Source: an uncultured Pseudohongiella sp. (GTDB lineage: Bacteria > Pseudomonadota > Gammaproteobacteria > Pseudomonadales > Pseudohongiellaceae). From it: a stretch of 64,000 nt of DNA. Both the position numbers and the translations under genes were made by a program. Positions 46,415-55,372 of the stretch are shown one piece after another. The notes below the pieces were generated by a model. It made no database searches, was not told the DNA's origin, and worked only from the letters and a program-made list of their open reading frames with translations. Each line of letters starts with the position of its first letter. Positions within the stretch are counted from its first letter, which is position 1. The stretch covers positions 2,958,438-3,022,437 of the forward strand of contig OX638341.1 in assembly GCA_951812965.1 (NCBI GenBank). Direction: 5' to 3'.

Positions 46415-48165
46415 CCGGCGGAAGCGAGTTCGGCCATTTTGTGGCGGGAGTTGAACTTGTGGTAGCCGTCGGCGCCCATGAAGCGCGTCACGGTCTTGGG
46501 ATCGGTCTTGCGAACATCGACGATGATCAGCCCTTCGAGCGAATCGTTGAAATCCGAATGGATGTTGAAGCAGACCATGCGGCCCTTCAGCGACAGGTAA
46601 TGCCGCAGCAGCACGGGCACGGCCTTGCCGGGGTCGCAGCGGCCGATGAGTTTGCCGAGCATCTTGATGTTGACCAGTTCCTTCAGTATGTCCTCGGACC
46701 AGACCCGATGAGCGATCCTGTGGGGGGTCAGCGGTTTCACCAGCGGGACAAACTCGCTGGCCTTGAAATTGGTGAGCAAGGCGTCGGCGATCAGCGCCCG
46801 GGCCAGGTCGCTGTATTCTCGGGAGATACTCACCGAGCCGAACAGGGTGTGATATTGCGGCCGGTCCACGAGCACCCGGCCGATGCCGCGCCAGAGCAGG
46901 GTTAGCGAATCGGGCCGGCGCTGATAGTCGGGATGGATGAATGAGCGGCCCATTTCGATCGCCGAACCGAGCCGATTGATAAAAGCCTTGTCATACCTGT
47001 ACAGCGAACGGCTGTAGAGCCCTTTTACACCGTGCTCGCGGACGATTTCATCCACGAGCCCGACCCGGTAAGCGCCGGCGATGCGGCCGTTTTTCTTGTC
47101 CCATAGAAACAGGTGCAGGTAATGCGGGTCGAACTGATCGGAATCGCGGGTCAGGCCCGTACCTTCGCCGACCGCGCGGAAAGTGATTTCCCGCGCGACG
47201 GCGATCATTTCCATGATGACGCCGAGACGCTCGTGGGGAGCGCAATAGACATCGAACTCGTCGTGTTCGATGAGCCTGCAATCCTGGAGCCCCTCAAGTG
47301 CGGCGGCAATCTCTGCGCTGGAAGCTTTCGAACTGATATCTTCCACACGATGCTCGAAGTTGGCCGGCATTGCTTCGGGACGGTGCGCCAGGGCTTCAGT
47401 GCTGACGCGCATATACTCCGTAACGGCCCTGGGCGTTTTCAGCAGCCGCAATTCCTGGGCGAGCACTGGTTTGCCCAGGGTGACTTCCAGAGTGAATCCT
47501 TTTTTGTTCGCCAATTGCCGCGGCAAAAGCAAGGTCCGCAGGCGCGGATGGATAAGGCCGGCCAGATAAAAATACGCGCTGTTGTATCCATTTACGTGTA
47601 CCGGGACACAGGCGCATTCGTACCGCTTGATCAATTGGCCCGCCAGCCGGTTCCATTTGCGGTCCTGAATGCGGCGCTCGCGCAATTCGATCGCCGAAAC
47701 CATGCCCGCGGGAAAGATCAGCACCGCCCCGCCGCCGTGCAGATGCTTGTGAACTTGCTTGATGCCCTTGACGTTGGCGCCGGCGGCATCCGCCGACAAT
47801 ACGTCGACACCGATAAACAGGGAGGCGACTTCGGGAATGCGGCGCAGCAGTTCATTCGTCAGCACTTGCAGATCGGGCCTTATTCCGAGCAGCATCCGGG
47901 CAAGCGCGATTCCTTCCAGGCCCCCAAACGGATGGTTGGCGACAATAAGCAAGGGGCCTTCACGCGGAATCTGTTCCAGTTGCTGTTCGTTGTTGATCCT
48001 GAGGCTGACACCGAGCGAATCTAGCGCATATTGCAGGAAATCTTCCGGATTCAGCCCGTGAGGCCGAGCATCATAATAATCCGCCAACTGACTGAGCCCG
48101 AACAGCTTTTCGACAAGCGCCGCCAGCGCCCGCGGTCTGAAATTCAAACGGCAGGGATTAGTCAT
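46411..48165 (-). CDS. olsF: PlsC-type acyltransferase fused to OlsB-type N-acyltransferase (OlsF-like)
   Basis: A 584-aa two-domain protein. The N-terminal half (about 60-260) is a PlsC-like acyltransferase with NHPFGGLEG (77-85) and FPAGMVS. The C-terminal half (about 300-570) is an OlsB/GNAT-like domain (YRVGLVDEIV, IEMGRSFIHPDYQ, LFGSVSISREYS). This is the architecture of OlsF, which makes ornithine lipid by N-acylating ornithine and then O-acylating the product. I infer the same general role but cannot tell the amino acid. It overlaps the upstream ATP-grasp gene by 8 bp and the downstream tiny membrane protein by 4 bp. Confidence 0.8.
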   Translation of the reverse strand: MTNPCRLNFRPRALAALVEKLFGLSQLADYYDARPHGLNPEDFLQYALDSLGVSLRINNEQQLEQIPREGPLLIVANHPFGGLEGIALARMLLGIRPDLQVLTNELLRRIPEVASLFIGVDVLSADAAGANVKGIKQVHKHLHGGGAVLIFPAGMVSAIELRERRIQDRKWNRLAGQLIKRYECACVPVHVNGYNSAYFYLAGLIHPRLRTLLLPRQLANKKGFTLEVTLGKPVLAQELRLLKTPRAVTEYMRVSTEALAHRPEAMPANFEHRVEDISSKASSAEIAAALEGLQDCRLIEHDEFDVYCAPHERLGVIMEMIAVAREITFRAVGEGTGLTRDSDQFDPHYLHLFLWDKKNGRIAGAYRVGLVDEIVREHGVKGLYSRSLYRYDKAFINRLGSAIEMGRSFIHPDYQRRPDSLTLLWRGIGRVLVDRPQYHTLFGSVSISREYSDLARALIADALLTNFKASEFVPLVKPLTPHRIAHRVWSEDILKELVNIKMLGKLIGRCDPGKAVPVLLRHYLSLKGRMVCFNIHSDFNDSLEGLIIVDVRKTDPKTVTRFMGADGYHKFNSRHKMAELASAG

Positions 48166-49291
48166 TGGCGGGGTACCGCTTCACCAGTTGCAACTCGTGT
48201 CGCCAGGCTTTGTAGAGCGGCCATATTCCAGGCGGCTTGCAGCCGCGTTTCCTTTGCGCGTATCCAAGTTTAAATAGCGTTCGATATTGCTGCAATAGTG
48301 TTTTGACGGCATCGGCAAGTCCGGTCTTCCGGTCCCAGATGTGGATCGATTCAGAACTCGCGCCGTTGATCTCGACGATCTGCAGGTTCTGTCCGGCGCG
48401 CAGGTTTTCCACGTCGCGGAACTTGACGTCGAGGCGGCCGTAATAGAAGCCGTGAATATCGTCGAAAATCCGGTCGAGCGCGCGAGTCAGTTCCGCGGTG
48501 ACGAGATGGCCGCCGTCGCGAAAAACCGCGCCGCGGCAATGACTGGCCGAAAACACCAATCGGTAAGGGCTGCCTGCGGGAATCACTTCATGCCAACGGT
48601 CGGCATTGCGTTCCTGGTAGAGATGCGGCACGCCCCCTGCGCGCGGGTCGGCGGCCACGAGTTCGGCCAGCGTGCGCATGCCGTCACCGACGACATAAGG
48701 CGTGTATTTCAGCGTCAGCGAGGTGATGCGGCCCCGCTCGCTTTCCGGGTCGCGCACATAGAACACGCCGGCTTCGGCTTCCCAATCGCTCAATCGCTGC
48801 AACATCAGTGAACCGCCCACCGGAAACCGTTCCAGGCAGGCTTCCAGCGCCGCGCCGTCGCGCAGCAACTTGACCCCGGCGCCGCGGCAGCCGATGTCGG
48901 GCTTGCCGACCACGGGAAAGGATAATCCAGCAGCGGCCATGGCCGATTCCGCCCGTTCGCGCTGGGCGGCCGGCGATTCGCTGCCGGCCTCGTACACGAT
49001 CCAGGGCAGGATCGAACGGTTTGCAGTCTCTCCGGCAAGTTTCAGAATCGCCGACTTCGGCACGCCAACCATCCCGGAAAGCGGCACCGCCGGATTCGCG
49101 ATCAGGGGGAGGCTAATGCTGCGATAGCGCAGACCGAGCAACAGGCACAGTGCCGCCACCGGGATGTACATCAGCCAGGTCGGCCAGAACTCAAAGAAGG
49201 AATATGCGCGGCCGCCGAGATCAAGCGGCGGCATCCCTTCCGGCACATGGACGGTTTCTTGGGAAGATGGCTGTTTCTGAACCTGTGTCAA
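48158..49291 (-). CDS. membrane-anchored ATP-grasp ligase
   Basis: A 377-aa protein with one or two hydrophobic segments at about 33-68 (FWPTWLMYIPVAALCLLLG), then an ATP-grasp fold. Likely ATP-binding features are FPVVGKPDIGCRGAGVKLL and GSLMLQRLSDWEAEAGVFYVR, with a Mg-binding end YGRLDVKFRD...IVEINGASSE. ATP-grasp enzymes join a carboxylate to an amine or similar group via an acyl phosphate. It is coupled to the OlsF-like gene. The start is uncertain: TTG at 49289-49291, or an ATG at 49232-49234 with GGAAGGG abutting it. Confidence 0.7.
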   Translation of the reverse strand: MTQVQKQPSSQETVHVPEGMPPLDLGGRAYSFFEFWPTWLMYIPVAALCLLLGLRYRSISLPLIANPAVPLSGMVGVPKSAILKLAGETANRSILPWIVYEAGSESPAAQRERAESAMAAAGLSFPVVGKPDIGCRGAGVKLLRDGAALEACLERFPVGGSLMLQRLSDWEAEAGVFYVRDPESERGRITSLTLKYTPYVVGDGMRTLAELVAADPRAGGVPHLYQERNADRWHEVIPAGSPYRLVFSASHCRGAVFRDGGHLVTAELTRALDRIFDDIHGFYYGRLDVKFRDVENLRAGQNLQIVEINGASSESIHIWDRKTGLADAVKTLLQQYRTLFKLGYAQRKRGCKPPGIWPLYKAWRHELQLVKRYPAND

Positions 49292-49310
49292 GACCAGTGC
49301 CCTTTGTCTT

Positions 49311-50858
49311 TCAATTTAAACCATGAATTGCGGTGCGCAGGTAATCCACCGCCTCGCGGACCGAGCGGCCTTCGACGTCGACAATGCGATTGGCTTCGCG
49401 CATGACTTCGTCGGAGATGCGGCCGGTCAGATCGGCCAGGGCTTTGATGAAATCGGGATTTCGCGCAGCTTCCGCGGAAGCGAGCAGAAAACCGTCGTAA
49501 GGCAACATTGCGTTGCGGGGGTCTTCGAGCACCAGCAGGTCGAAATGGGCGATTCTGCCGTCGCTGGTATAGGCGGTGATCAGGTCCACCTGGCGTTCGT
49601 CGACCGCGGTGTACATCAAGGTGGTGTCGAATGTGAGCTTGCGGTCGAAGTCGATGCCGTAGGTATCGCGCACCGAAATCCATTCGGGGCGGCCGAAGAA
49701 CTCGAGGTCGCCGCCGGCCACGAGTCGCTCGGCGACGGGTATCAGGTCTTCGATGGAACGCACGCCGAGTTCGGCAGCCCGGTCCTTGCGCATGGCAAGG
49801 GCGTACAGGTTCTGGAAGCCGAATTCGCCGATCACGGTCATGCCGTCGGTCGCCTCGACGAAGTCGACGACTTCGGCCAGCACTTCGGCCCGGCCCGGAT
49901 TGTCGTCGCGATCCATGATGTTCGCCCATACTGTGCCGCTGTATTCGAGATAGGCGTCGACCGCGTTATTGGCCGTGGCTTCGTAGATTACCTGGGTGCC
50001 GAGGCCCAGGCGCTGGTCAACGCGAAAGCCGGCGTCCTCGAGTTCACGGGCCAGCAGGCCGGCTATGATGTGCTGCTCGGTGAACCCCTTGCCGCCGACC
50101 GTGAAATCCGCGTCCGGCTCCGGCAGCAGGCTCCAGGCGGATACGCCGGCAGCCAGCAAAACCGCGCCGGTTACGGTGGCAAACACGCGCCGGTAGCGGC
50201 CGGCGAATTCCTCGTTGTTGCGATTTGCCGTAAGCCGGTTTTCCACCAACCAGAGTATGCCTCCTATTATAGCGTCGAGGACTACCGCCATGACCGCGGC
50301 GGCGATGCTGCCCACGGTTACCGCGACCAGGTTGCGCGTCTGCAGTCCGGTGAAAATGTAGTTGCCGAGACTGGTGGCGCCGACCAGGGTGGACAGCGTC
50401 GCCAGCCCTACCGTCCAGACGGCGGCGGTGCGAATGCCCGCGATAATGACCGGCAGGGCCAACGGCAATCTTACGCGCACGAGAATCTGCGTGCGGGACA
50501 TGCCGATGCCGCGAGCGGCTTCGACCACGTCAGCGGCGACGGTTTCCAGTCCGGTAACCGTGTTGCGCACGATCGGCAACATGCTGTACAGCAGCAGGGC
50601 GATCAGCGCCGGCAGCAGGCCGATGCGGCCGCCGAGCGCGGCTACGGTCAAGGCCAGGATGGCAACGCTCGGAATCGTCTGCAACACGCTGACCGCAACG
50701 AGCAGCGGGCGTTTCAGCACAGGCTGTTGATTGGCGAGAATGCCGAGCGGCACGCTGACGGCGATTCCAAGGCTCAGGGCGATCAGGGTCAGCAACAGAT
50801 GCCCTTCGAGATATGCGGGCAGCAACAGCAATTGTTCGCGCAGATTCTCGCTGATCAT
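49311..50858 (-). CDS. fused permease / substrate-binding protein of betaine-choline ABC importer
   Basis: A 515-aa fusion. The N-terminal 215 residues are an OpuBB/ProW-type permease with about six helices and the EAA loop (VVEAARGIGMSRTQILVRVRLPLALPVIIAGIR). The C-terminal part (about 240-515) is an OpuBC/ProX-like binding protein (FTVGGKGFTEQHIIAGLLARELEDAGF, YLEYSGTVW) facing the periplasm. The fused form is known for osmoprotectant importers. Likely substrates are glycine betaine, choline or carnitine. The ATPase gene overlaps its start by 4 bp. Confidence 0.9.
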   Translation of the reverse strand: MISENLREQLLLLPAYLEGHLLLTLIALSLGIAVSVPLGILANQQPVLKRPLLVAVSVLQTIPSVAILALTVAALGGRIGLLPALIALLLYSMLPIVRNTVTGLETVAADVVEAARGIGMSRTQILVRVRLPLALPVIIAGIRTAAVWTVGLATLSTLVGATSLGNYIFTGLQTRNLVAVTVGSIAAAVMAVVLDAIIGGILWLVENRLTANRNNEEFAGRYRRVFATVTGAVLLAAGVSAWSLLPEPDADFTVGGKGFTEQHIIAGLLARELEDAGFRVDQRLGLGTQVIYEATANNAVDAYLEYSGTVWANIMDRDDNPGRAEVLAEVVDFVEATDGMTVIGEFGFQNLYALAMRKDRAAELGVRSIEDLIPVAERLVAGGDLEFFGRPEWISVRDTYGIDFDRKLTFDTTLMYTAVDERQVDLITAYTSDGRIAHFDLLVLEDPRNAMLPYDGFLLASAEAARNPDFIKALADLTGRISDEVMREANRIVDVEGRSVREAVDYLRTAIHGLN

Positions 50859-51634
50859 GCCCGGGCGCTCTCCTCGCGGATCAGCCGGTCGAGCCGTACG
50901 GCCTCCTGCCGGGGCATTTCCACCATTTCGCTGACGTAGCCGTGTTCCGGCGCCATGAGCAATTCGTGGGGCGTGCCGACCTGCAGTACTTCTCCCTCTC
51001 TCATTACCGCGATGCGGTCCGCGAGCAACAGGGCTTCCATCATGTCGTGGGTGACCAGGATTACCGTCAAGCCGAGTTTTTGCTGAATTGTCCTGAATTC
51101 GTCCCGCAATTGGCCCCTGGTGACCGGATCGAGGGCGCCGAACGGCTCGTCCATCAGGACTACCTCCGGAGAAGCAGCGAGGGCGCGCGCGACGCCGACG
51201 CGCTGCTGCTGGCCGCCGGAAAGTTGCATCGGATTACGCTCGCCGTATTCCTCCGCCGGCAAGCCGACGAGTGCGAGCGCTTCGCGGCAGCGGCTGCCGG
51301 TCTCCTGGCCGCTCCAGTGCAGCAGCCGCGGCACGGCTGCCACGTTTTCCATGACGGTATAGTGGGGAAACAGACCGATTCCCTGAAAGACATAGCCGAT
51401 ATTGCGCCGCAGGGCCTGAGGATTGCGATCCATGACATCGCGGCCGCCGACGAGAACCTGACCCGCGTCGGGTTCTTCGAGCCGGTTGATCATCTTGAGG
51501 GTAGTGGTCTTGCCGCAGCCCGACTCACCTATGAGTCCGAGCAGCTCGCCTTTTTCGACCTTGAGACTGACGTCGGCGACCGCGAAGGTCACACCGTTAT
51601 CGTAGCTTTTGCTGACGTTCCGTAGCTCGATCAT
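50855..51634 (-). CDS. betaine/choline-type ABC transporter ATPase
   Basis: A 259-aa ABC ATPase with Walker [10 protein letters not shown] (about 36-44), Q-loop [13 protein letters not shown], signature [15 protein letters not shown] and Walker [14 protein letters not shown]. The sequence pattern ([14 protein letters not shown]) is that of OpuCA/ProV-like ATPases but it lacks the CBS domains of OpuCA. It is coupled to the fused permease-binding protein, so the importer needs only these two genes. Confidence 0.92.
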   Translation of the reverse strand: MIELRNVSKSYDNGVTFAVADVSLKVEKGELLGLIGESGCGKTTTLKMINRLEEPDAGQVLVGGRDVMDRNPQALRRNIGYVFQGIGLFPHYTVMENVAAVPRLLHWSGQETGSRCREALALVGLPAEEYGERNPMQLSGGQQQRVGVARALAASPEVVLMDEPFGALDPVTRGQLRDEFRTIQQKLGLTVILVTHDMMEALLLADRIAVMREGEVLQVGTPHELLMAPEHGYVSEMVEMPRQEAVRLDRLIREESARA

Positions 51635-51734
51635 CGCTGAGCCGCGGCGGCGGCCGGCCCATTGCGGAAAGTGGTGATGCTAACAGAATGCCTCTGAAAT
51701 TTGGGAAACCCGGTTGCGCCGCCAGACGGGAAAG

Positions 51735-52298
51735 CTAGCAATCCTCCTCTTCCGCCTGCGCCTGGTATTCGGAAAGCTCGTCGATGTCGAAGCGGCGGCC
51801 GAGGGCGCCGATGTCGTCGAAACTGATATCGCCGGCGATATTCGCCAGCACCATTTCGCCGTCTTCGGAAACGATCATTACCGCGATGCCATGGATCACT
51901 TCTTCGGTTTCCGAAAATCGCAGGTAAATGTCGACCTGGTCATCGTCTTCGCGGATGCGCACCACGCGCTCCCAGTTCTCACCGTCGAGGTCCGCGGCGA
52001 TTTCGTCCAGATTCTCCGCGACCTGCTGCACGTTGTCGCCGATGTCTTCATAGACATGCAGGCGCACATTGAGCAGCCTGGAAACGAAGTTGGCCGCTTC
52101 CTCGTCCTCTTCGGGAATGGTTTCGGTAATGAGCCGGAGCAAGGGCTCCCGCAAAGTAACTTCAACCACGGGTTCGGAGTTGATCAGGCTGTGCAGAGCG
52201 GAAAAGTCCACATAGCCAGGATGGTTTTCCGCGGACACCGCGAATGCGCTCCATGCACTCAGGGCGAAAACGGTGATAACTTGCTGAATTGCTTTCAT
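51735..52298 (-). CDS. DUF4252 envelope protein of an ECF cassette
   Basis: A 187-aa secreted protein: signal peptide cleaved after VSA, then a DUF4252-like domain (GYVDFSALHSLINSEPVVEVTLREPLLRLI ... RLHVYEDIG ... IHGIAVMIVSEDGEMVLANIAGDI). The end is highly acidic (EYQAQAEEEDC). DUF4252 proteins are often next to ECF sigma/anti-sigma pairs, as here; function unknown. Confidence 0.75.
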   Translation of the reverse strand: MKAIQQVITVFALSAWSAFAVSAENHPGYVDFSALHSLINSEPVVEVTLREPLLRLITETIPEEDEEAANFVSRLLNVRLHVYEDIGDNVQQVAENLDEIAADLDGENWERVVRIREDDDQVDIYLRFSETEEVIHGIAVMIVSEDGEMVLANIAGDISFDDIGALGRRFDIDELSEYQAQAEEEDC

Positions 52299-52352
52299 TG
52301 GTACTCTCCTTACTAAGACCTTACTGAGGCCTTGCTGAGATTGACGGCCGGT

Positions 52353-52937
52353 TCAGATCGGGTCGTCCGGGAAGGAGGCGGCCGCGCCGCCGTTCGTCCG
52401 GTCCACCGAAATCGCCGGCAAGCTGAGGACCGGCAGGCTGACCATCCTGTCGCCAAGCCGGACCCGCATGGATTCGGTAATTTCATTCAAGGTCTGGATG
52501 GTCGTGTTCAGATCCTGGATCGCTACCACCAGTTCCTCCTGTGTGTATTCCTCTTCGACGACTATCTGCGGCTCATCGGGGGCCGGCGCGCTGACCTGCA
52601 GCCAGACCGCCACCGCCGCGAGCGCGGCAAATGCGGGGACCGCCAGCCGCGGCCATGGCCCGCCGGCCAGCGCCCGCAATCGTTCGCTCAGGCTTGCGGG
52701 CCGGCTATCGGCCTGTTCGAACACTCCGACCAGCAGGCCCGGCGGCAATTCCGGCCGGGGCATGTCCAGCATGGCGTCCCGCAGAGATCGCGCCAGCAGA
52801 AACTCTCGCGCGCAATCCGGACACTGATGGATGTGTTCCAGCGCCGGTTGCTGCTGTTTCGGATCGAGTTCATTGTCGAGCAGATCGTCGATCTGCAATT
52901 GAACGATGCCGCATTCCGTATCGTTGTTTGTGTTCAT
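52353..52937 (-). CDS. anti-sigma factor with zinc-finger domain
   Basis: A 194-aa protein with the N-terminal zinc motif H-x3-C-x2-C (EHIHQCPDCAREFL, about 34-47), a predicted membrane helix at about 93-112 (PRLAVPAFAALAAVAVWLQV) and a short periplasmic tail. It should sequester the ECF factor encoded 52 bp upstream. The pair parallels the one at 15998-17144, but the two anti-sigma proteins are not close in sequence. Confidence 0.85.
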   Translation of the reverse strand: MNTNNDTECGIVQLQIDDLLDNELDPKQQQPALEHIHQCPDCAREFLLARSLRDAMLDMPRPELPPGLLVGVFEQADSRPASLSERLRALAGGPWPRLAVPAFAALAAVAVWLQVSAPAPDEPQIVVEEEYTQEELVVAIQDLNTTIQTLNEITESMRVRLGDRMVSLPVLSLPAISVDRTNGGAAASFPDDPI

Positions 52938-52989
52938 ATGTATCTACCTGCTGTTTTCGGCTCGCGCCGCGCGGAAGCTCTGAACCAGC

Positions 52990-53556
52990 TCAGACCTTCC
53001 GCAGTGAAATCAGATTTTCCTCCGCCGTTCCGTGCACGCCGGCGAATGCGCGGCGCAAGTCCTCGTCTTCGCGCAATTTTCTCCGGCCCCGGTGCAGATA
53101 CACCTTTACCTGGCTCTCGCTCATTTCCAGCGCTCCCTGCATGTCCGCGTAACTCATGCCCTGGATATCGCGCATGATCAGCAGTGAACGGAACGGCTCA
53201 TCGAGCGCCTGGATCGATTCGAGCAAGGCTTCGCGCAATCGTTCCCGATCCCGGGCCTCGCCCTGATCTTCCCCGCCGGACCGAAATTCGGGCTGGGTAT
53301 CGGGTTCGATGCGGTCATCGCGCCTGGATTCCGCAAGTTGCCGCTTGCGGATATGGTCCACCACGGCGTTGCGGGTCACCCGCATCAGCCAGGCCATGAC
53401 CTTGTCCGGGTCGACCTTCCGCCAGTTTTGCCAGAGCTTGACGAGCACCTCCTGGGTGACGTCGTCCGCGTCCTGTCTGCTGCGCAAGCTATAGCAGGCG
53501 AAGGCGTAAACCTTCTGTCCGTACTGCTCCACTGCTCGCCTGTATTCCGTGTTCAT
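52990..53556 (-). CDS. ECF-type RNA polymerase sigma factor
   Basis: A 188-aa group 4 sigma factor. Region 2 is YRRAVEQYGQKVYAFACYSLRSRQDADDVTQEVLVKLWQNW (4-44) with the recognition segment VMAWLMRVTRNAVVDHIRKRQ; region 4 has FRSLLIMRDIQGMSYADMQGALEMSESQVKVYLHRGRRKLR. The frame stays open about 145 codons upstream, over glnK sequence, so I start at the ATG 53554-53556. It heads a sigma / anti-sigma / DUF4252 cassette and is divergent from glnK. Confidence 0.92.
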   Translation of the reverse strand: MNTEYRRAVEQYGQKVYAFACYSLRSRQDADDVTQEVLVKLWQNWRKVDPDKVMAWLMRVTRNAVVDHIRKRQLAESRRDDRIEPDTQPEFRSGGEDQGEARDRERLREALLESIQALDEPFRSLLIMRDIQGMSYADMQGALEMSESQVKVYLHRGRRKLREDEDLRRAFAGVHGTAEENLISLRKV

Positions 53557-54039
<483 letters not shown>

Positions 54040-54050
54040 GTGACCGCATC

Positions 54051-55355
54051 ATGAAACCAAATTCGAAACTCATAACTGGCCTGGTCTCGACGGCGCTGAT
54101 CCTGTTTCCCGGTCTCGCCCTGGCCCAGGACGGCCTGAACGGCGCCAACACTTCCTGGATTCTGACTTCGACCGCGCTGGTGCTGTTTATGACCTTGCCC
54201 GGCCTGTCGCTGTTTTACGCCGGCCTCGTCCGCACGAAGAACGTCCTTTCGGTGCTGATGCAGTGTTTCTCCATTGCCGTGGTGATCTCCATCGTCTGGC
54301 TGCTGGTGGGCTACAGCATCGCTTTCGGTCCCTCCGAATCCGCCTGGTGGGGAGGCCTCGGCAAGGCTTTCTTCAGCGGTGTGGACGCGGGCGCCATGTC
54401 CGGCGATATCCCCGAAACGGTCTTCGCCGCCTTCCAGATGACATTCGCCATTATTACCCCGGCGCTGATCGTCGGCGCCTTCGTCGAACGCATCAAATTT
54501 TGTTCCATGCTTGCCTTCACGGTGCTGTGGGCCTTGCTGGTCTACTTCCCGGTGGCCAACTGGGTCTGGGGCGGCGGCTGGCTGGGGCAGATGGGATTGA
54601 TCGACTTCGCCGGCGGCACCGTGGTGCATCTCACGGCAGGTGTGGCGGCTCTGGTGCTGGCGCTGGAACTGGGCAAACGCGACGGCTTTCTGACTGCGTC
54701 CGTCGTGCCGCATAACCTGACCATGAGCTTTACCGGCGCCGCCATGCTGTGGGTCGGATGGTTCGGATTCAATGCCGGCAGTGCGCTGGCAGCGGACAAC
54801 GCGGCCGGTATGGCGCTTTATGTCACGCATACTTCCGCCGCCGCGGGAGCGCTGACCTGGATGGTGCTCGACTGGTTCAAATTCGGCAAGGCCAGCGGTC
54901 TCGGCGCGATCACCGGCATGGTGGCGGGCCTGGCGACGATAACTCCCGCGGCCGGATCGGTAGGCCCGATGGGAGGTCTGTTGCTGGGACTGATCGGCGG
55001 CGTAATCTGCTATTTCGTCACGATTTACATGAAGCAGAGACTGAAAATCGATGATTCCCTCGACGTGTTCCCGGTGCATGGCATCGGCGGTCTGACCGGC
55101 ACCTTGCTCGCCGCGATACTCGTGTCCGGCGGCCTGGGAGTATTCAGCGGCACCGGCATGCCCGATGGCATGACAGTGGGTTCCCAATTTGTCGTCCAGC
55201 TCATCGGCGTGGTTACCATCGGTCTGTATACAGGGGTGCTGACCTGGGTCATCGTCAAGATCGTCTCGGCGGTCATGGGACTGCGAATCGGCGCCGACGA
55301 GGAACAGGTCGGACTCGATATCACCGAGCACGACGAGAAAGGTTATTCGATGTAA
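54051..55355 (+). CDS. amtB: ammonium transporter
   Basis: AmtB (434 aa) has a cleavable signal (LALAQDGLN), eleven predicted helices, and the ammonium-site signature DFAGGTVVHLTAGVAALVLALELGKR with one of the twin pore histidines; the second is in HGIGGLTGTLLA. It works as a trimer in the inner membrane under GlnK control. Confidence 0.96.
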   Translation: MKPNSKLITGLVSTALILFPGLALAQDGLNGANTSWILTSTALVLFMTLPGLSLFYAGLVRTKNVLSVLMQCFSIAVVISIVWLLVGYSIAFGPSESAWWGGLGKAFFSGVDAGAMSGDIPETVFAAFQMTFAIITPALIVGAFVERIKFCSMLAFTVLWALLVYFPVANWVWGGGWLGQMGLIDFAGGTVVHLTAGVAALVLALELGKRDGFLTASVVPHNLTMSFTGAAMLWVGWFGFNAGSALAADNAAGMALYVTHTSAAAGALTWMVLDWFKFGKASGLGAITGMVAGLATITPAAGSVGPMGGLLLGLIGGVICYFVTIYMKQRLKIDDSLDVFPVHGIGGLTGTLLAAILVSGGLGVFSGTGMPDGMTVGSQFVVQLIGVVTIGLYTGVLTWVIVKIVSAVMGLRIGADEEQVGLDITEHDEKGYSM

Positions 55356-55372
55356 GCAAAGGTGCGCCGATC

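Noticed and set aside
49323-50939. A 538-codon plus-strand open frame opposite the ABC importer
   Set aside because: Antisense shadow: low-complexity Gly/Gln/Arg-rich translation without domains, while the minus strand encodes clear permease and binding-protein motifs.
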